64,000 nucleotides of DNA from Aliikangiella sp965214955 (lineage in GTDB: Bacteria; Pseudomonadota; Gammaproteobacteria; Enterobacterales; Kangiellaceae), in NCBI GenBank assembly GCA_965214955.1, contig CBDCCU010000003.1, positions 1 through 64,000 of the forward strand. Reading direction: 5' to 3'. This document shows, piece after piece, positions 6,878-14,745 of this stretch; the stretch's first letter is position 1, and every line of letters begins with the position of its first letter. The notes below the pieces were generated by a model. That model made no database searches. It saw only the letters and a program-made list of their open reading frames with translations, and was not told where the DNA came from. The position numbers were made by a program, and so were the translations under genes.

Positions 6878-7207
6878 ATGCCTTATGTGATTTGCAGAGA
6901 CTGTAAAAAACCTGCCGAAGTGAAAAAGCTTGCCAAAGGTAAAGGCTTTTACACTAAAAACCTTAAAGATGGTTGCCAGTGCGGAACCGACCAGCGGCGC
7001 GGAAAAGTTAGGCAAGAATGGCTAGCTAGCAATATGAAAGACTCGCTCGCTGAGCTGGCCTATAAACCACCCGCTAAAGACGAACCTGATCCAAAACCCA
7101 AAGCAAGTAAACCATCTAAACAATCTAAATTATGGTGGTTGCTTGCGCCCGTTGTAGGGCTAGGTTGGTTAGCGGCAAAAACTTTAAACCAAGGTAAATC
7201 ACAATGA
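6878..7207 (+). CDS. Zinc-ribbon protein with C-terminal membrane anchor
   Basis: A 109-residue protein with a likely zinc-binding N-terminus (CRDC at residues 6-9 and CQC at 33-35), a proline/lysine-rich linker (about 67-83), and one membrane segment near the C-terminus (WWLLAPVVGLGWLAA). GGAG lies about 9 bases upstream. Its stop overlaps the next ATG. A soluble head tethered to the viral or host membrane is the likely layout. It is possibly a structural or assembly protein. Confidence 0.6.
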   Translation: MPYVICRDCKKPAEVKKLAKGKGFYTKNLKDGCQCGTDQRRGKVRQEWLASNMKDSLAELAYKPPAKDEPDPKPKASKPSKQSKLWWLLAPVVGLGWLAAKTLNQGKSQ

Positions 7208-7647
7208 CAGACGAAAACCAAACCGAACAACTCACCGACGATGAGCAGCTGGCTGATTTAATCGATTCGGAATTAGAAGCCGAAGAGCAAGCGGAACAGG
7301 AAGAAGCCAAAGAGCAAGTTGAAGCCGAAGTTAAATCAAAAATTGATGAGGCAATGACCATTGCGGTTACCAGTGTAGAGATGGTTGCAGCTGCTGCAGA
7401 AAGCAAATGGGATTGCCTTACTTTTCAACCAGAAACCAAGCTAGAAGTTTCTCAAAAGGCCGCCGCAGTTTTAGCCAAATATAACTGCCAATTACCGCCT
7501 TGGCTTTTGGCTTATAAAGAAGAATTAGAGCTTGGATTATGCTTAGGTGGTGTAATTGTTGGTGCTTATATGACGGTGCAAAAACATAAAGAACTAGAAG
7601 CCGCTAATGATGAAAAAAGCGATCAGTTAACCGATGAAGTAGCCTAA
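7204..7647 (+). CDS. Acidic prophage protein with one membrane segment
   Basis: A 147-residue protein. The first 45 residues are strongly acidic (runs of E, D and Q such as EAEEQAEQEEAKEQVEAE). Residues 65-105 are soluble, and LGLCLGGVIVGAYMTV near 110-125 is a likely membrane helix, followed by a charged tail. It overlaps both neighbours by a few bases and directly precedes the packaging ATPase, as membrane-associated virion proteins do in corticovirus-like genomes. No specific family is recognised. Confidence 0.6.
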   Translation: MTDENQTEQLTDDEQLADLIDSELEAEEQAEQEEAKEQVEAEVKSKIDEAMTIAVTSVEMVAAAAESKWDCLTFQPETKLEVSQKAAAVLAKYNCQLPPWLLAYKEELELGLCLGGVIVGAYMTVQKHKELEAANDEKSDQLTDEVA

Positions 7648-8330
7648 TGGCAATTAACAGAAATAACGAATTAAGCAATCGTCATATACTGGCATGCGGT
7701 CAGAGCGGGTGCGGCAAAACCACCTTTGTTAGCCAACACCCCGAGGTGAAAAGCGCTAAACGGATTCTTTTTTGGGATCCATATGGCGATTATAACGTGG
7801 CTAAACGCTTTGAAACATTAAAAGAATTAAAGCGGTTTATATCGGGTAACTTACGCAAAGGTTTAGGGTTTAAGGCAGCGCTATCTGTGAGTGATAGCTT
7901 TACACCCGATGAGGTATGCGATGCTTACATCGCATTCTTAGATTTTGTTTGGCAAATAGCCGATGGTAATAAAGATACGGTATTAGTCCTGGAAGAAATT
8001 GCCGATGCTTATGACACGGTTGCCAAAGCGCGAGGCCGTGGCGGACAAGTGTTTAGGGCGGGTCGCTCATTTGGCTTAATTAATATTTGCATGACTCAAT
8101 CAACTGCCGAAATACCGAAAACCGTGGTTAAGCAATGCGGTACTAAAGCGGTGTTTTTCCACGAAGAAATTAACGATATAAAAAGAGCTGCGGTTTTAGC
8201 GGGTGTAACACCGGATGAAATAACCGCATTAAAAGTTGGCGAATATTACCTTAAGTCGCCTGGTGAAATCACAGGCAAATTATGCCGAACTAAAAAGCTT
8301 GTCAAAAAACGCACCACCAAAAAGCGATAA
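7647..8330 (+). CDS. Genome-packaging ATPase (PM2 P9 / FtsK-HerA type)
   Basis: A 227-residue P-loop ATPase. Walker A is GQSGCGKTT at residues 18-26. Walker B is VLVLEE at 112-117. A downstream MTQSTAEIP resembles the conserved polar motif of the HerA/A32 packaging ATPases. The size matches PM2 P9 (about 225). Such enzymes pump phage DNA into a preformed membrane-lined capsid. Its position between Rep and the major capsid gene is the corticovirus order. The basic C-terminus (KKRTTKKR) may contact DNA. Confidence 0.85.
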   Translation: MAINRNNELSNRHILACGQSGCGKTTFVSQHPEVKSAKRILFWDPYGDYNVAKRFETLKELKRFISGNLRKGLGFKAALSVSDSFTPDEVCDAYIAFLDFVWQIADGNKDTVLVLEEIADAYDTVAKARGRGGQVFRAGRSFGLINICMTQSTAEIPKTVVKQCGTKAVFFHEEINDIKRAAVLAGVTPDEITALKVGEYYLKSPGEITGKLCRTKKLVKKRTTKKR

Positions 8331-8400
8331 AAAACGCTTGACACTCACCCGATAAAACCTTCTAGGCTTTTGCTCAACTTAAAAAAGAGATCGTTTAAGC

Positions 8401-8511
8401 ATGAGCATAAAGCCGACTTACCTTGTTATTAGTATTGTTGCCAGTTTAGCCGCGATGACTCTTTTTGAATTTGTTGTTAAACCTAAACTCAATCAAGCTA
8501 AAGGAAGTTAA
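8401..8511 (+). CDS. 36-residue single-TM virion-type protein
   Basis: An ATG at 8401 opens a 36-residue frame with one hydrophobic helix (residues 7-26, YLVISIVASLAAMTLFEFVV) and a basic tail. GAG occurs in the region upstream and the next small gene starts one base after its stop. PM2 has several structural membrane proteins of 34-65 residues, so size and place fit a minor virion membrane protein. Confidence 0.55.
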   Translation: MSIKPTYLVISIVASLAAMTLFEFVVKPKLNQAKGS

Positions 8512-8512
8512 G

Positions 8513-8641
8513 ATGCCTTATCAAAAATATCTAACAATGGCGGCAGTTACCGTTGTAACTATTGTTGTGGTAAATCGTGTGCCTGCATTGGCAAAAGCTG
8601 TTTATAACAAGTCGCTCATAGAGTCTTTTATTAGTAAATAA
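8513..8641 (+). CDS. 42-residue single-TM virion-type protein
   Basis: The ATG at 8513 follows AGGAAG (the end of the previous gene) by a few bases. The 42-residue product has one hydrophobic stretch (residues 9-27). Its last codons and stop (8624-8641) are duplicated exactly in tandem at 8642-8659. It is likely a small virion membrane protein like its neighbour. Confidence 0.55.
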   Translation: MPYQKYLTMAAVTVVTIVVVNRVPALAKAVYNKSLIESFISK

Positions 8642-8659
8642 TCTTTTATTAGTAAATAA
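8624..8659 (+). repeat. 18-bp exact tandem duplication over a stop codon
   Basis: TCTTTTATTAGTAAATAA occurs at 8624-8641 and again at 8642-8659. The first copy encodes the end of the 42-residue membrane protein; the second is just downstream. It looks like a recent slippage duplication. Confidence 0.9.
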
Positions 8660-8726
8660 TTGGTCTATCTAATTTTAATTTTTAACCACGCCGTGAGGCG
8701 CTGTTATCCTTTCGAGGGAAAAAATA

Positions 8727-9587
8727 ATGGGTAAACGATTTTCCAAAATGCCACAGCCTGAAGGTGTGGACTCAGGCGCAACGGCTACTTGCCGCATTCC
8801 TGTTGGCAGACGAATTCACTCGCTGCACTTAATGTATCAATATGATGCTGACAACCAAAATGTTAGTCACTTTAATGAAATTCGTATTTATGCGAATGAC
8901 GAAGTAATCCAGCGTTTTTCTGGTACCGAGCGCGACAAAATGAATCAATTTGATGGTCTAGAAGCCTCGCAAGGCATTCTTGAAATTCCTTTTGACCGCC
9001 GAAAATTAAAAACGGTTGCTGGCCAAGAAGAAACCGCTATTAATACGGGCAAAATGGCAGTTGACGACAAAGGTTTTTATATTTCGTCGATGTACATGGA
9101 AATTGATATTGATGATGGCGCAACGATTGGTGCAACGGATTTAAGCTTATACGCTAAAGAGTCAGACGCGCTTGCAGGTGGTCCAGGTGTGATCCCATTT
9201 ATCCGCAAAGAAAAACGCTCTGTTGCTGGTGCCGATAGTAATTTTCAAATTTCCGATTTGGTTAACCCTGGTGTAAATGCGCCCGATAAATATGCACTTA
9301 ATCGAATCACTTTTATGCCTTCTGGTGGCGCAACAATTAAAAACTTAGGAATTGAGCGCAATCAATATCGCTTATTTGACCGTCCCGATGCACTTAACCG
9401 CGCTATTCAAAAAGCGGGTGTGAGAACGCCTCAAGCTGATTATTACACCATTGATAGTACTGAAAACGGACATGGCGGCGAACCTATTGAGTTATTTGGT
9501 ATGACCGATTATCGCTACTTGCTCGATGTTAGCGGTGCAACAACTATCACTTGCTTAAGTGAGTATTTTGGCGCGCTAACTCGCTAG
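8727..9587 (+). CDS. Major capsid protein, corticovirus (PM2 P2-like, double jelly-roll) type
   Basis: A 286-residue, beta-rich, soluble protein with a strong ribosome site (GAGGGA). PM2 P2 is 269 residues. The N-terminal part (GATATCRIPVGRRIHSLHL, then FNEIRIYANDEVIQRFSG) resembles the start of PM2-group capsid proteins as I remember them, and a second similar block follows (ALNRITFMPSGGATIKNL, residues about 191-208), consistent with two jelly rolls. The genome context (ATPase upstream, small membrane proteins around, no tail genes) strongly supports the call. The protein would form pseudo-hexameric trimers around an internal membrane. Confidence 0.78.
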   Translation: MGKRFSKMPQPEGVDSGATATCRIPVGRRIHSLHLMYQYDADNQNVSHFNEIRIYANDEVIQRFSGTERDKMNQFDGLEASQGILEIPFDRRKLKTVAGQEETAINTGKMAVDDKGFYISSMYMEIDIDDGATIGATDLSLYAKESDALAGGPGVIPFIRKEKRSVAGADSNFQISDLVNPGVNAPDKYALNRITFMPSGGATIKNLGIERNQYRLFDRPDALNRAIQKAGVRTPQADYYTIDSTENGHGGEPIELFGMTDYRYLLDVSGATTITCLSEYFGALTR

Positions 9588-9596
9588 GGAGGGCGC

Positions 9597-9986
9597 ATGG
9601 CTTTAGTAGGTAAACCGCCTGAAAAACCCGATGAATTGGGTTTTTCCACGGTTAAAGTTAAACCCATTACTGAGGAAGGGGTAAAGGTGGAAATTGTGGA
9701 CGAAAACAGCACATCAAATAATATTTTTTCCCCACTCGATAATGTTGGTGGTCAAATAGTTGATGCTATTAGCGTAGTTCTTCAGCATAAAGTAAATCAA
9801 GAGTTAGCTGAACATGGTTATGCTCACCCACCCAAACCTGTAACTAGCGCAGGTGACCCTGACGATAAAACAGGTAATGTCACAAAAGCCGATGAGCAAT
9901 CGTTTGTAGACAAGCATAAAGTGCCATTAATGATTGGCGGCGGTTTGGTATTAATCACGTTAATTATTTTTGCGGTAAAAAAATAA
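9597..9986 (+). CDS. Virion membrane protein candidate, C-terminal TM
   Basis: A 129-residue protein with a strong ribosome site (AGGGAGG). The first 100 residues are soluble and acidic/proline-containing, with an amphipathic stretch GGQIVDAISVVLQHKVNQEL. Residues 108-127 form one membrane helix (VPLMIGGGLVLITLIIFAV) ending in KK. This is the layout of corticovirus membrane proteins that sit under the capsid. No specific homologue is recognised. Its stop overlaps the next ATG (TAATG). Confidence 0.65.
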   Translation: MALVGKPPEKPDELGFSTVKVKPITEEGVKVEIVDENSTSNNIFSPLDNVGGQIVDAISVVLQHKVNQELAEHGYAHPPKPVTSAGDPDDKTGNVTKADEQSFVDKHKVPLMIGGGLVLITLIIFAVKK

Positions 9987-10132
9987 TGCCTTTGGTTATA
10001 GCATGGGGTGCGGTTGTTGGCATTGCTGGTGTTGGCGCTGGATATAGCCTTCATAAAATTGAAGACATTACCGAATTAGCGCTAATCGGCGGCGGTGTTT
10101 ATATCGTTGCCAAAGCATTTAAGGTGATTTGA
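9986..10132 (+). CDS. 48-residue membrane protein
   Basis: The ATG at 9986 overlaps the preceding stop; the TGA at 10130-10132 is followed at once by the next ATG. The 48-residue product has two glycine-rich hydrophobic segments (residues 4-20 and 30-43) around a short polar loop. It is compatible with a two-pass or re-entrant virion membrane protein. Tight overlaps support it as real. Function unknown. Confidence 0.6.
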   Translation: MPLVIAWGAVVGIAGVGAGYSLHKIEDITELALIGGGVYIVAKAFKVI

Positions 10133-10354
10133 ATGGGAATGAGTAGCTTAACAGGCGGCGGTGGCTTATCGGCCAGTTCCTCGGCAACTAGCGGTGATGC
10201 AGGTGGTCAAAGCGGCTCGGGCAATAAAAGCTTTGTGTTTGGCGGAAACCCCAATGCAACCAATGCGACTAATGCCATTGTAAACACCTTGGCAAACCCA
10301 TTTGTGATTATTGGTGTAGTTGCTTTGGTGTGGTTGATTAAAAAGAAAAAATGA
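10133..10354 (+). CDS. Gly/Ser-rich virion protein candidate with C-terminal TM
   Basis: A 73-residue protein. Residues 5-30 are almost only Gly, Ser, Ala and Thr; a FVFGGNPNATNAT stretch follows, then one membrane helix (NPFVIIGVVALVWLI) ending KKKK. A flexible extension on a membrane anchor suggests a virion membrane protein contacting the capsid. Its TGA overlaps the next ATG. No family is recognised. Confidence 0.6.
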   Translation: MGMSSLTGGGGLSASSSATSGDAGGQSGSGNKSFVFGGNPNATNATNAIVNTLANPFVIIGVVALVWLIKKKK

Positions 10355-10707
10355 TTATCGAAGTACTCTGGACTGACGATATTGACGATAAGTTAAAAGT
10401 GAGTGCGGGTGAAGACTTAGCGTTTATTAAAAACCAAGTTAAACAAAAAATAGCACAGCTTTGGCGGTGCGAAAAAGATAACCACCTTTGCTATGTAGTC
10501 ACAAGAATTGACCGAACGGGCAAAGGCTATGAGCTTTGTTTGGTATTAGGTGAAGGTAGTGGATTTTATTTATTTGCGCCCGAATTTTTAGCCTTTGCAA
10601 AACGCAACAATATACCGCTGAGGACTCATGTTAAAAGAAAAGGCATGATCCGAATGTGGGAAAAGTTAGGCGTTTATCAAAGTGAATATATTTTAAGAAG
10701 CGAGTAA
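10351..10707 (+). CDS. Soluble prophage protein of unknown function
   Basis: A 118-residue soluble alpha/beta protein with an ATGA overlap to the gene before. It has GYELCLVLGEGSGFYLFAP in the middle and a basic C-terminal part (THVKRKGMIRMWEKLGV). It is the only non-membrane, non-spike product between the capsid gene and the spike genes. It might be an assembly factor or minor capsid component. No family or catalytic motif is seen. Confidence 0.6.
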   Translation: MIIEVLWTDDIDDKLKVSAGEDLAFIKNQVKQKIAQLWRCEKDNHLCYVVTRIDRTGKGYELCLVLGEGSGFYLFAPEFLAFAKRNNIPLRTHVKRKGMIRMWEKLGVYQSEYILRSE

Positions 10708-10710
10708 AAA

Positions 10711-11064
10711 ATGGGAAGTCGTTCGAGCACTAGCTCAACTAACACAACACAAGATTTTACGACGAATAACGTGGATAACCGCGTTGCCCAAGGTGACGGA
10801 TTAATTGGCGGTAATATTAATTTAAACGCTCACGATTCAACCGTTGGTAATGTCAATATTACCACTACTGATTTAGGCGCACTCGATGCCGCCAGCAAAC
10901 TCGCCGAAAGAAGTTTAGGCACATCCGAAGTTTTAATTGATAGCGCACTCGATGTAGCGGCAAAAGCCGCCGAAGATGACAGCTCCGAAACCCTTAAATA
11001 TTTAGTGATTGGCTTAACCGTTGTTGGCGTGGCCATAGCTGTTTTTGTGATGAAAAAACCATAA
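10711..11064 (+). CDS. Virion membrane protein candidate with long polar N-terminus
   Basis: A 117-residue protein. The first 55 residues are Ser/Thr/Asn-rich with a repetitive beta-like pattern (GGNINLNAHDSTVGNVNITTT), then a helical part, then one membrane helix near residues 96-114 (YLVIGLTVVGVAIAVFVM) ending KKP. The polar N-terminus could be a stem reaching through or over the capsid. It directly precedes the two spike candidates, so it may be a membrane anchor for the vertex. This is inference from layout. Confidence 0.6.
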   Translation: MGSRSSTSSTNTTQDFTTNNVDNRVAQGDGLIGGNINLNAHDSTVGNVNITTTDLGALDAASKLAERSLGTSEVLIDSALDVAAKAAEDDSSETLKYLVIGLTVVGVAIAVFVMKKP

Positions 11065-11645
11065 TGGCGAATAAAAATTTTAGAGCTTATAAACTAAGCT
11101 TAGAGGCAAACAAAGAGCATGAGCTTAATGTTGCCGGTAACATGTACTCAGTGACCAAGGCTTCTAATCCCTTCGATATAATTTTTGATGAAAGTCAAAA
11201 TCATGTTGAAGTGGAACAAGGAATGGGAGCCAATTTTGATACCAGCTATTCAAAAGTCACAATCCGCTCATCAACCGCACAAAGCATTATTGTTTACTTA
11301 GGCTATGGCAAACTGAAAGACTCGCGCTCAAGTGTGAACGCAAATATCAGCACAACAATAGAAGGCTCAAACCTAATCAACAACCCCGGCGATGTAACCG
11401 TCGGCGATTCAGCCAGCCAAGTAATTGCGGCCAATGCAAACAGAAAAAGCGTGCAGCTTTATGTGCCATATACCAGCGATTATGGCGTGCGAATCGGGAA
11501 CTCAAATGTCGATGATAGCTCAGGCATTTTGATAGAGCCAGGCATGACAAGAGAATACTTTGATACGTCTGCTTGGTATGCCATCCGCGAAGCTAGTGCA
11601 ACCGATGATGTTGAATTGCAAGTATTAGAGTTGGAGAGAGCGTAG
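11064..11645 (+). CDS. Vertex/penton or spike-base protein candidate
   Basis: A 193-residue soluble, beta-rich protein. The C-terminal 90 residues (SQVIAANANRKSVQLYVP, then YGVRIGNSNV and GILIEPGMTREYF) form a small beta-sandwich pattern common in phage structural accessory proteins. Its ATG overlaps the preceding stop, and the spike gene starts at its own stop (TAGTG). By order and fold type it may be the penton base or the adaptor between capsid and spike. No confirmed homologue. Confidence 0.55.
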   Translation: MANKNFRAYKLSLEANKEHELNVAGNMYSVTKASNPFDIIFDESQNHVEVEQGMGANFDTSYSKVTIRSSTAQSIIVYLGYGKLKDSRSSVNANISTTIEGSNLINNPGDVTVGDSASQVIAANANRKSVQLYVPYTSDYGVRIGNSNVDDSSGILIEPGMTREYFDTSAWYAIREASATDDVELQVLELERA

Positions 11646-13168
11646 TGTTTAATCAGACGCAGGTTAGTGGTTCCAGAGTTATTGAAAAAAAACTTGAAGA
11701 AACCGAAGGTTCGACACTTATCGGTCACAAAGGGCGGTCAGTTCATGAGTGTTTGAGCGACACTATCAAAGTCCTTGATTATGTTGACCTAAGTCCGGGT
11801 TGGTCAGTTGCGGCTGATACTGCGAGATTTGATTGGTCAGCGAGCATACAAGCCGCAATGGATGCTGCACAAAATAAAAAAGTAATATTCCCCAATAATT
11901 TGTTGGGGACTTCTAAACCAATTAAATATCGAACTGGTTGCCATGTTGTGGGGGAAGGGGTCAACTCAGGTATTGTCGCGTATAACCTTGAAGCTTTTGA
12001 CATGCAGGAATTCGAGCAACCTAACGATGAGCAAAGCTACGGTTCTTTAGCTCTCACAAAACCTCCAGTCTTTTATAACCCTACACCAATTCAATTTTGG
12101 AAAATTGAGAATATGACATTCAGAGGTGTGTTTGAGAATGTTTACGGGCTCTTTTTGTATGGTAATTATTACGGCAAGTTAGACAATGTTTTAACATTTC
12201 AATGTGGCGCGGAAGGTTATGTCAATATTCGCGGCCAAGTGGTTAGGCATAGTCGATTTACGAACTACCAATGCGGCGCGACACTATTTTTTAATTTCAC
12301 GAACATCACCTTTGCTAACTGTGGTTTCGAGCGCACTAAAAACGCCGTGGTTCATGCTGATTTCAGACAGCCGGAAGGCTTCAACAAAGGGCAGTTAACA
12401 CTTGAACAGTGTTGGTGGGAAGATGAGGAAGAAGATGAAAATGGCGCTCCACCAACATACGGATGCATCCGTGTAGCAGGGCGTATGCCAGTGATAAAGG
12501 GAGGGCATTTTACAACCGCCCAAACAGAGGATTTACGCTCAGTTGTCGGGATGCCTGATGGTCATGCGTTAACATTCGCAGGGTTAGATATGACATCTGC
12601 ACCTTGCCTTGGGGGTGAGTTTAGGATTAATCAAACCAGCTCGAATTTATACCCCGAAATGTCAGTAGGTTGTAATGGCAACAAAATTAAAGGGTTTTAT
12701 AACGCTTCTAAAGCGGTTGATTCGGGCAAAGATAATACTTGGGATTGCTTGGGTAGCGGTATCGATTTTCCTCATAAAACGAAAAGATTCCAGGTTCGGA
12801 GAAGCCATACAAGTGTTGCTGAGACGGATTATATTCTAGATGCATTAATAGACGGTGGCACCGAAGAAGTTCGCCTGTTTGGCAATATTCTAAACGCTTT
12901 GATTAACTCGTCTGGCAATTTAAAACTACAGTCTGCTTTAAACTTGATTATTCAATCAGCATCAGGCTCGGTATCGACATTAGTCAAACATGCAGAAGGT
13001 AATAATTTTAATCTTTCTACTGACCAAGGCTCGTCCGGTTGGCAGTACGGCCATATTGTAATGGGTAGCAATCACTTGTGGTTTGATAGCACTGGCCGAT
13101 TAAGGGCTAAGAATGGTGCGCCGACCGGCGATACTGACGGAACAATTGTAGGTGTTCAAAGCTTATGA
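11645..13168 (+). CDS. Right-handed beta-helix spike / receptor-binding protein candidate
   Basis: A 507-residue protein beginning at GTG (overlapping the previous TAG). The N-terminal part has the pectate-lyase-fold signature of phage tailspikes: WSASIQAAMDAAQNKKVIFP, followed by a GCHVVGEGVNSGI first coil. The middle has spaced aromatic/Gly repeats typical of beta-helix rungs. The C-terminal part (LKLQSALNLIIQSASGS) looks like a trimerisation region. In a tailless virion it would serve as the vertex spike binding or cutting surface polysaccharide. It is longer than PM2 P1 (335), so spike exchange with tailed phages is plausible. Confidence 0.65.
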   Translation: MFNQTQVSGSRVIEKKLEETEGSTLIGHKGRSVHECLSDTIKVLDYVDLSPGWSVAADTARFDWSASIQAAMDAAQNKKVIFPNNLLGTSKPIKYRTGCHVVGEGVNSGIVAYNLEAFDMQEFEQPNDEQSYGSLALTKPPVFYNPTPIQFWKIENMTFRGVFENVYGLFLYGNYYGKLDNVLTFQCGAEGYVNIRGQVVRHSRFTNYQCGATLFFNFTNITFANCGFERTKNAVVHADFRQPEGFNKGQLTLEQCWWEDEEEDENGAPPTYGCIRVAGRMPVIKGGHFTTAQTEDLRSVVGMPDGHALTFAGLDMTSAPCLGGEFRINQTSSNLYPEMSVGCNGNKIKGFYNASKAVDSGKDNTWDCLGSGIDFPHKTKRFQVRRSHTSVAETDYILDALIDGGTEEVRLFGNILNALINSSGNLKLQSALNLIIQSASGSVSTLVKHAEGNNFNLSTDQGSSGWQYGHIVMGSNHLWFDSTGRLRAKNGAPTGDTDGTIVGVQSL

Positions 13169-13623
13169 AACCCCACCACTACCTAATAATCTTCTTACTC
13201 TTATCAACTGGAGGCTTTTTCGTGTACCAAAACACTCGCGGCATTCGCAATAAAAACCCGGGCAATATTCGCTACAACCAGGCGAATAATTGGGAAGGGC
13301 AAACGGGCAAAGATGATGCTGGCTTTGTGATTTTTTCAGAGGCAAAGTGGGGCATTCGTGCCATGGGTAAAACACTAGATAGTTATCGTGCGAGAGGCGT
13401 GTTAACCATTCGAGATATTATCTCACGGTGGGCTCCATCAAGTGAAAACAACACGCAAGCTTATATCAATTCAGTGGTCGCACAAATCGGTGAGCATGAG
13501 CATTTTATACCAGTTCGCAGCGAAGGCGATTACCCTGATTTAATCAAAGCAATCATAAAGCATGAGAATGGTTTAGTGCCATATTCTGATGATGAAATCA
13601 AAGCCGCATTGAGTATTGCCTAA
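13165..13623 (+). CDS. Membrane-anchored muralytic-type virion protein
   Basis: A 152-residue protein with an N-terminal hydrophobic anchor or signal (residues 5-21, HYLIIFLLLSTGGFFVY), then the motif RGIRNKNPGNIRYN and later GIRAMGKTLDSY. This motif set is common in phage structural proteins thought to be peptidoglycan-acting (lysozyme or transglycosylase-like). It lies between the spike and the holin. It could act at entry, at lysis, or both. The catalytic residue cannot be assigned from sequence alone. Confidence 0.6.
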   Translation: MKPHHYLIIFLLLSTGGFFVYQNTRGIRNKNPGNIRYNQANNWEGQTGKDDAGFVIFSEAKWGIRAMGKTLDSYRARGVLTIRDIISRWAPSSENNTQAYINSVVAQIGEHEHFIPVRSEGDYPDLIKAIIKHENGLVPYSDDEIKAALSIA

Positions 13624-13991
13624 TGTTTAGCTGGCTTTTCGGTAACTCAAAAAACGCAGAAAAAACCGTCGATGCCGTCGTGGCCACCGGTGATGCTTTA
13701 TTCTTCACTGACGAAGAAAAAGCCGAAAACCGTAACAAGATTAACGAGTGGTATTTGCGCTACTTAGAAGCCACACAGCCGCAAAATTTAGCACGTCGAA
13801 TTATCGCATTAATAGTCACAGGGCTTTGGGCTTTATTGATTGTGGCTGGAGTAATCGTTGAGTCGCTAGGAGCAAGTGACCAGTCACAATACATCTTTCA
13901 AACCTTAGACGATGTGGTCAACACACTATTCATCACCATCATATCTTTTTACTTTTTAAAAAGAATTGTCGATAGCAGTAAACGTAAATGA
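13623..13991 (+). CDS. Holin of the 3-TM (GTA-type) family
   Basis: A 122-residue protein resembling the 3TM holin family first described from gene-transfer-agent clusters. It has an N-terminal amphipathic part (FSWLFGNSKNAEKTVDAV), a polar middle with EWYLRYLEATQPQNLARRIIAL, and two clear membrane helices (about 60-79 and 98-116). Such proteins open the inner membrane at lysis. It overlaps the genes on both sides, forming a lysis cassette with the muralytic protein before it and the coiled-coil protein after it. Confidence 0.75.
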   Translation: MFSWLFGNSKNAEKTVDAVVATGDALFFTDEEKAENRNKINEWYLRYLEATQPQNLARRIIALIVTGLWALLIVAGVIVESLGASDQSQYIFQTLDDVVNTLFITIISFYFLKRIVDSSKRK

Positions 13992-14200
13992 TGATTGAAA
14001 CCAGCGAGCTAATTATCAGTGTAGTAACCGCCGCAGTAACGGGCGGTGTATCTACGTTTGCAACTGTTCGGTCGCTTAATGTGCATATTGATTATTTGCG
14101 TAGTCAGCTAAGAGACCAGCGCTCAGCGATTCAGCGAGCGCACGAAAGGATTGATGATATTAACGATAGATTAAATACTCGGCGTAATAGTGAGTTATAA
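13988..14200 (+). CDS. Small membrane-anchored coiled-coil protein, spanin-like candidate
   Basis: A 70-residue protein starting in ATGA overlap with the holin gene. An N-terminal hydrophobic segment (residues 7-27) is followed by a charged coiled coil (LRSQLRDQRSAIQRAHERIDDI). This is the layout of an inner-membrane spanin or other lysis accessory protein. No outer-membrane lipoprotein partner is visible. Its end overlaps the convergent DUF3653-type gene by six bases. Confidence 0.55.
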   Translation: MMIETSELIISVVTAAVTGGVSTFATVRSLNVHIDYLRSQLRDQRSAIQRAHERIDDINDRLNTRRNSEL

Positions 14201-14620
14201 GAGCTTTAACTGCTTAATTTGTCCATCATCATCAAATAGCGAATTGCTGGCTATAGTAATATGTTTAAACTGCTCTATATGACGATTAAGCTTTTTATTC
14301 TCGCTTTTTAAAATGTCAATTTGCTGTAGCGTATACCAAAAACTTAATATTCTTCCCGTTGACAATTCAAATCGCTTAAATGGTGTGTATAAAACATCAT
14401 CACGAATTGAAAAACCTTCCCATGTTACGGTGGGCGGTAGATAGCCACGCCCAATAATAGCCACAATTTTTCTTGCCCAGATTGGCGCAGTGTTATTTTT
14501 AAGCCATCCATTAAATGTGCGTTTGTCGCACTCGATAAACTCTAATATTTCAGACTCCCATAAAGTGTAGTGCTGGATTAACTGTTTAAATGATAACTGT
14601 ATGATTGGATCATAACTCAT
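14195..14620 (-). CDS. DUF3653-type phage protein; candidate Xer recombination activation factor (XafT-like)
   Basis: A 141-residue leftward protein. Residues 25-75 (ECDKRTFNGWLKNNTAPIWA, then GRGYLPPTVTWEGF) form the helix-turn-helix plus tryptophan-rich block that I know as DUF3653. A coiled coil follows (about 95-120). Proteins of this type occur in small elements integrated at dif in Vibrio and other proteobacteria. From memory, the TLC-phi factor XafT, which activates XerD without FtsK, belongs with them. Here it sits about 150 bp inside attR in an element with no integrase. Two FNR-like palindromes lie in its upstream region. Confidence 0.65.
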   Translation of the reverse strand: MSYDPIIQLSFKQLIQHYTLWESEILEFIECDKRTFNGWLKNNTAPIWARKIVAIIGRGYLPPTVTWEGFSIRDDVLYTPFKRFELSTGRILSFWYTLQQIDILKSENKKLNRHIEQFKHITIASNSLFDDDGQIKQLKLL

Positions 14621-14640
14621 TACAAAAAGTCCTTTTGTTA

Positions 14641-14654
14641 TTGATTTATATCAA
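14641..14654. promoter_or_regulatory. FNR/Anr-type box upstream of the DUF3653-type gene
   Basis: TTGATTTATATCAA is an exact match to the consensus TTGAT-N4-ATCAA. It lies 21-34 bases before the start codon of the leftward gene. A related site, TTGATTTAAGTCAA (one mismatch), is at 14709-14722. Confidence 0.55.
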
Positions 14655-14708
14655 GAATAGAAAAATATTAATTATTTTTTCGCGTTTTTTTTAAAAGGTG
14701 AGTTTTAG

Positions 14709-14722
14709 TTGATTTAAGTCAA
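14709..14722. promoter_or_regulatory. Second FNR-like box
   Basis: TTGATTTAAGTCAA matches the FNR consensus except at one base (GTCAA for ATCAA). It lies 55 bases beyond the first box and 47 bases inside attR. In the circular phage this DNA would also be the end of the extended DUF3693-like gene. Confidence 0.4.
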
Positions 14723-14745
14723 ATCAGGCGAATCAGGGGCAAAAG

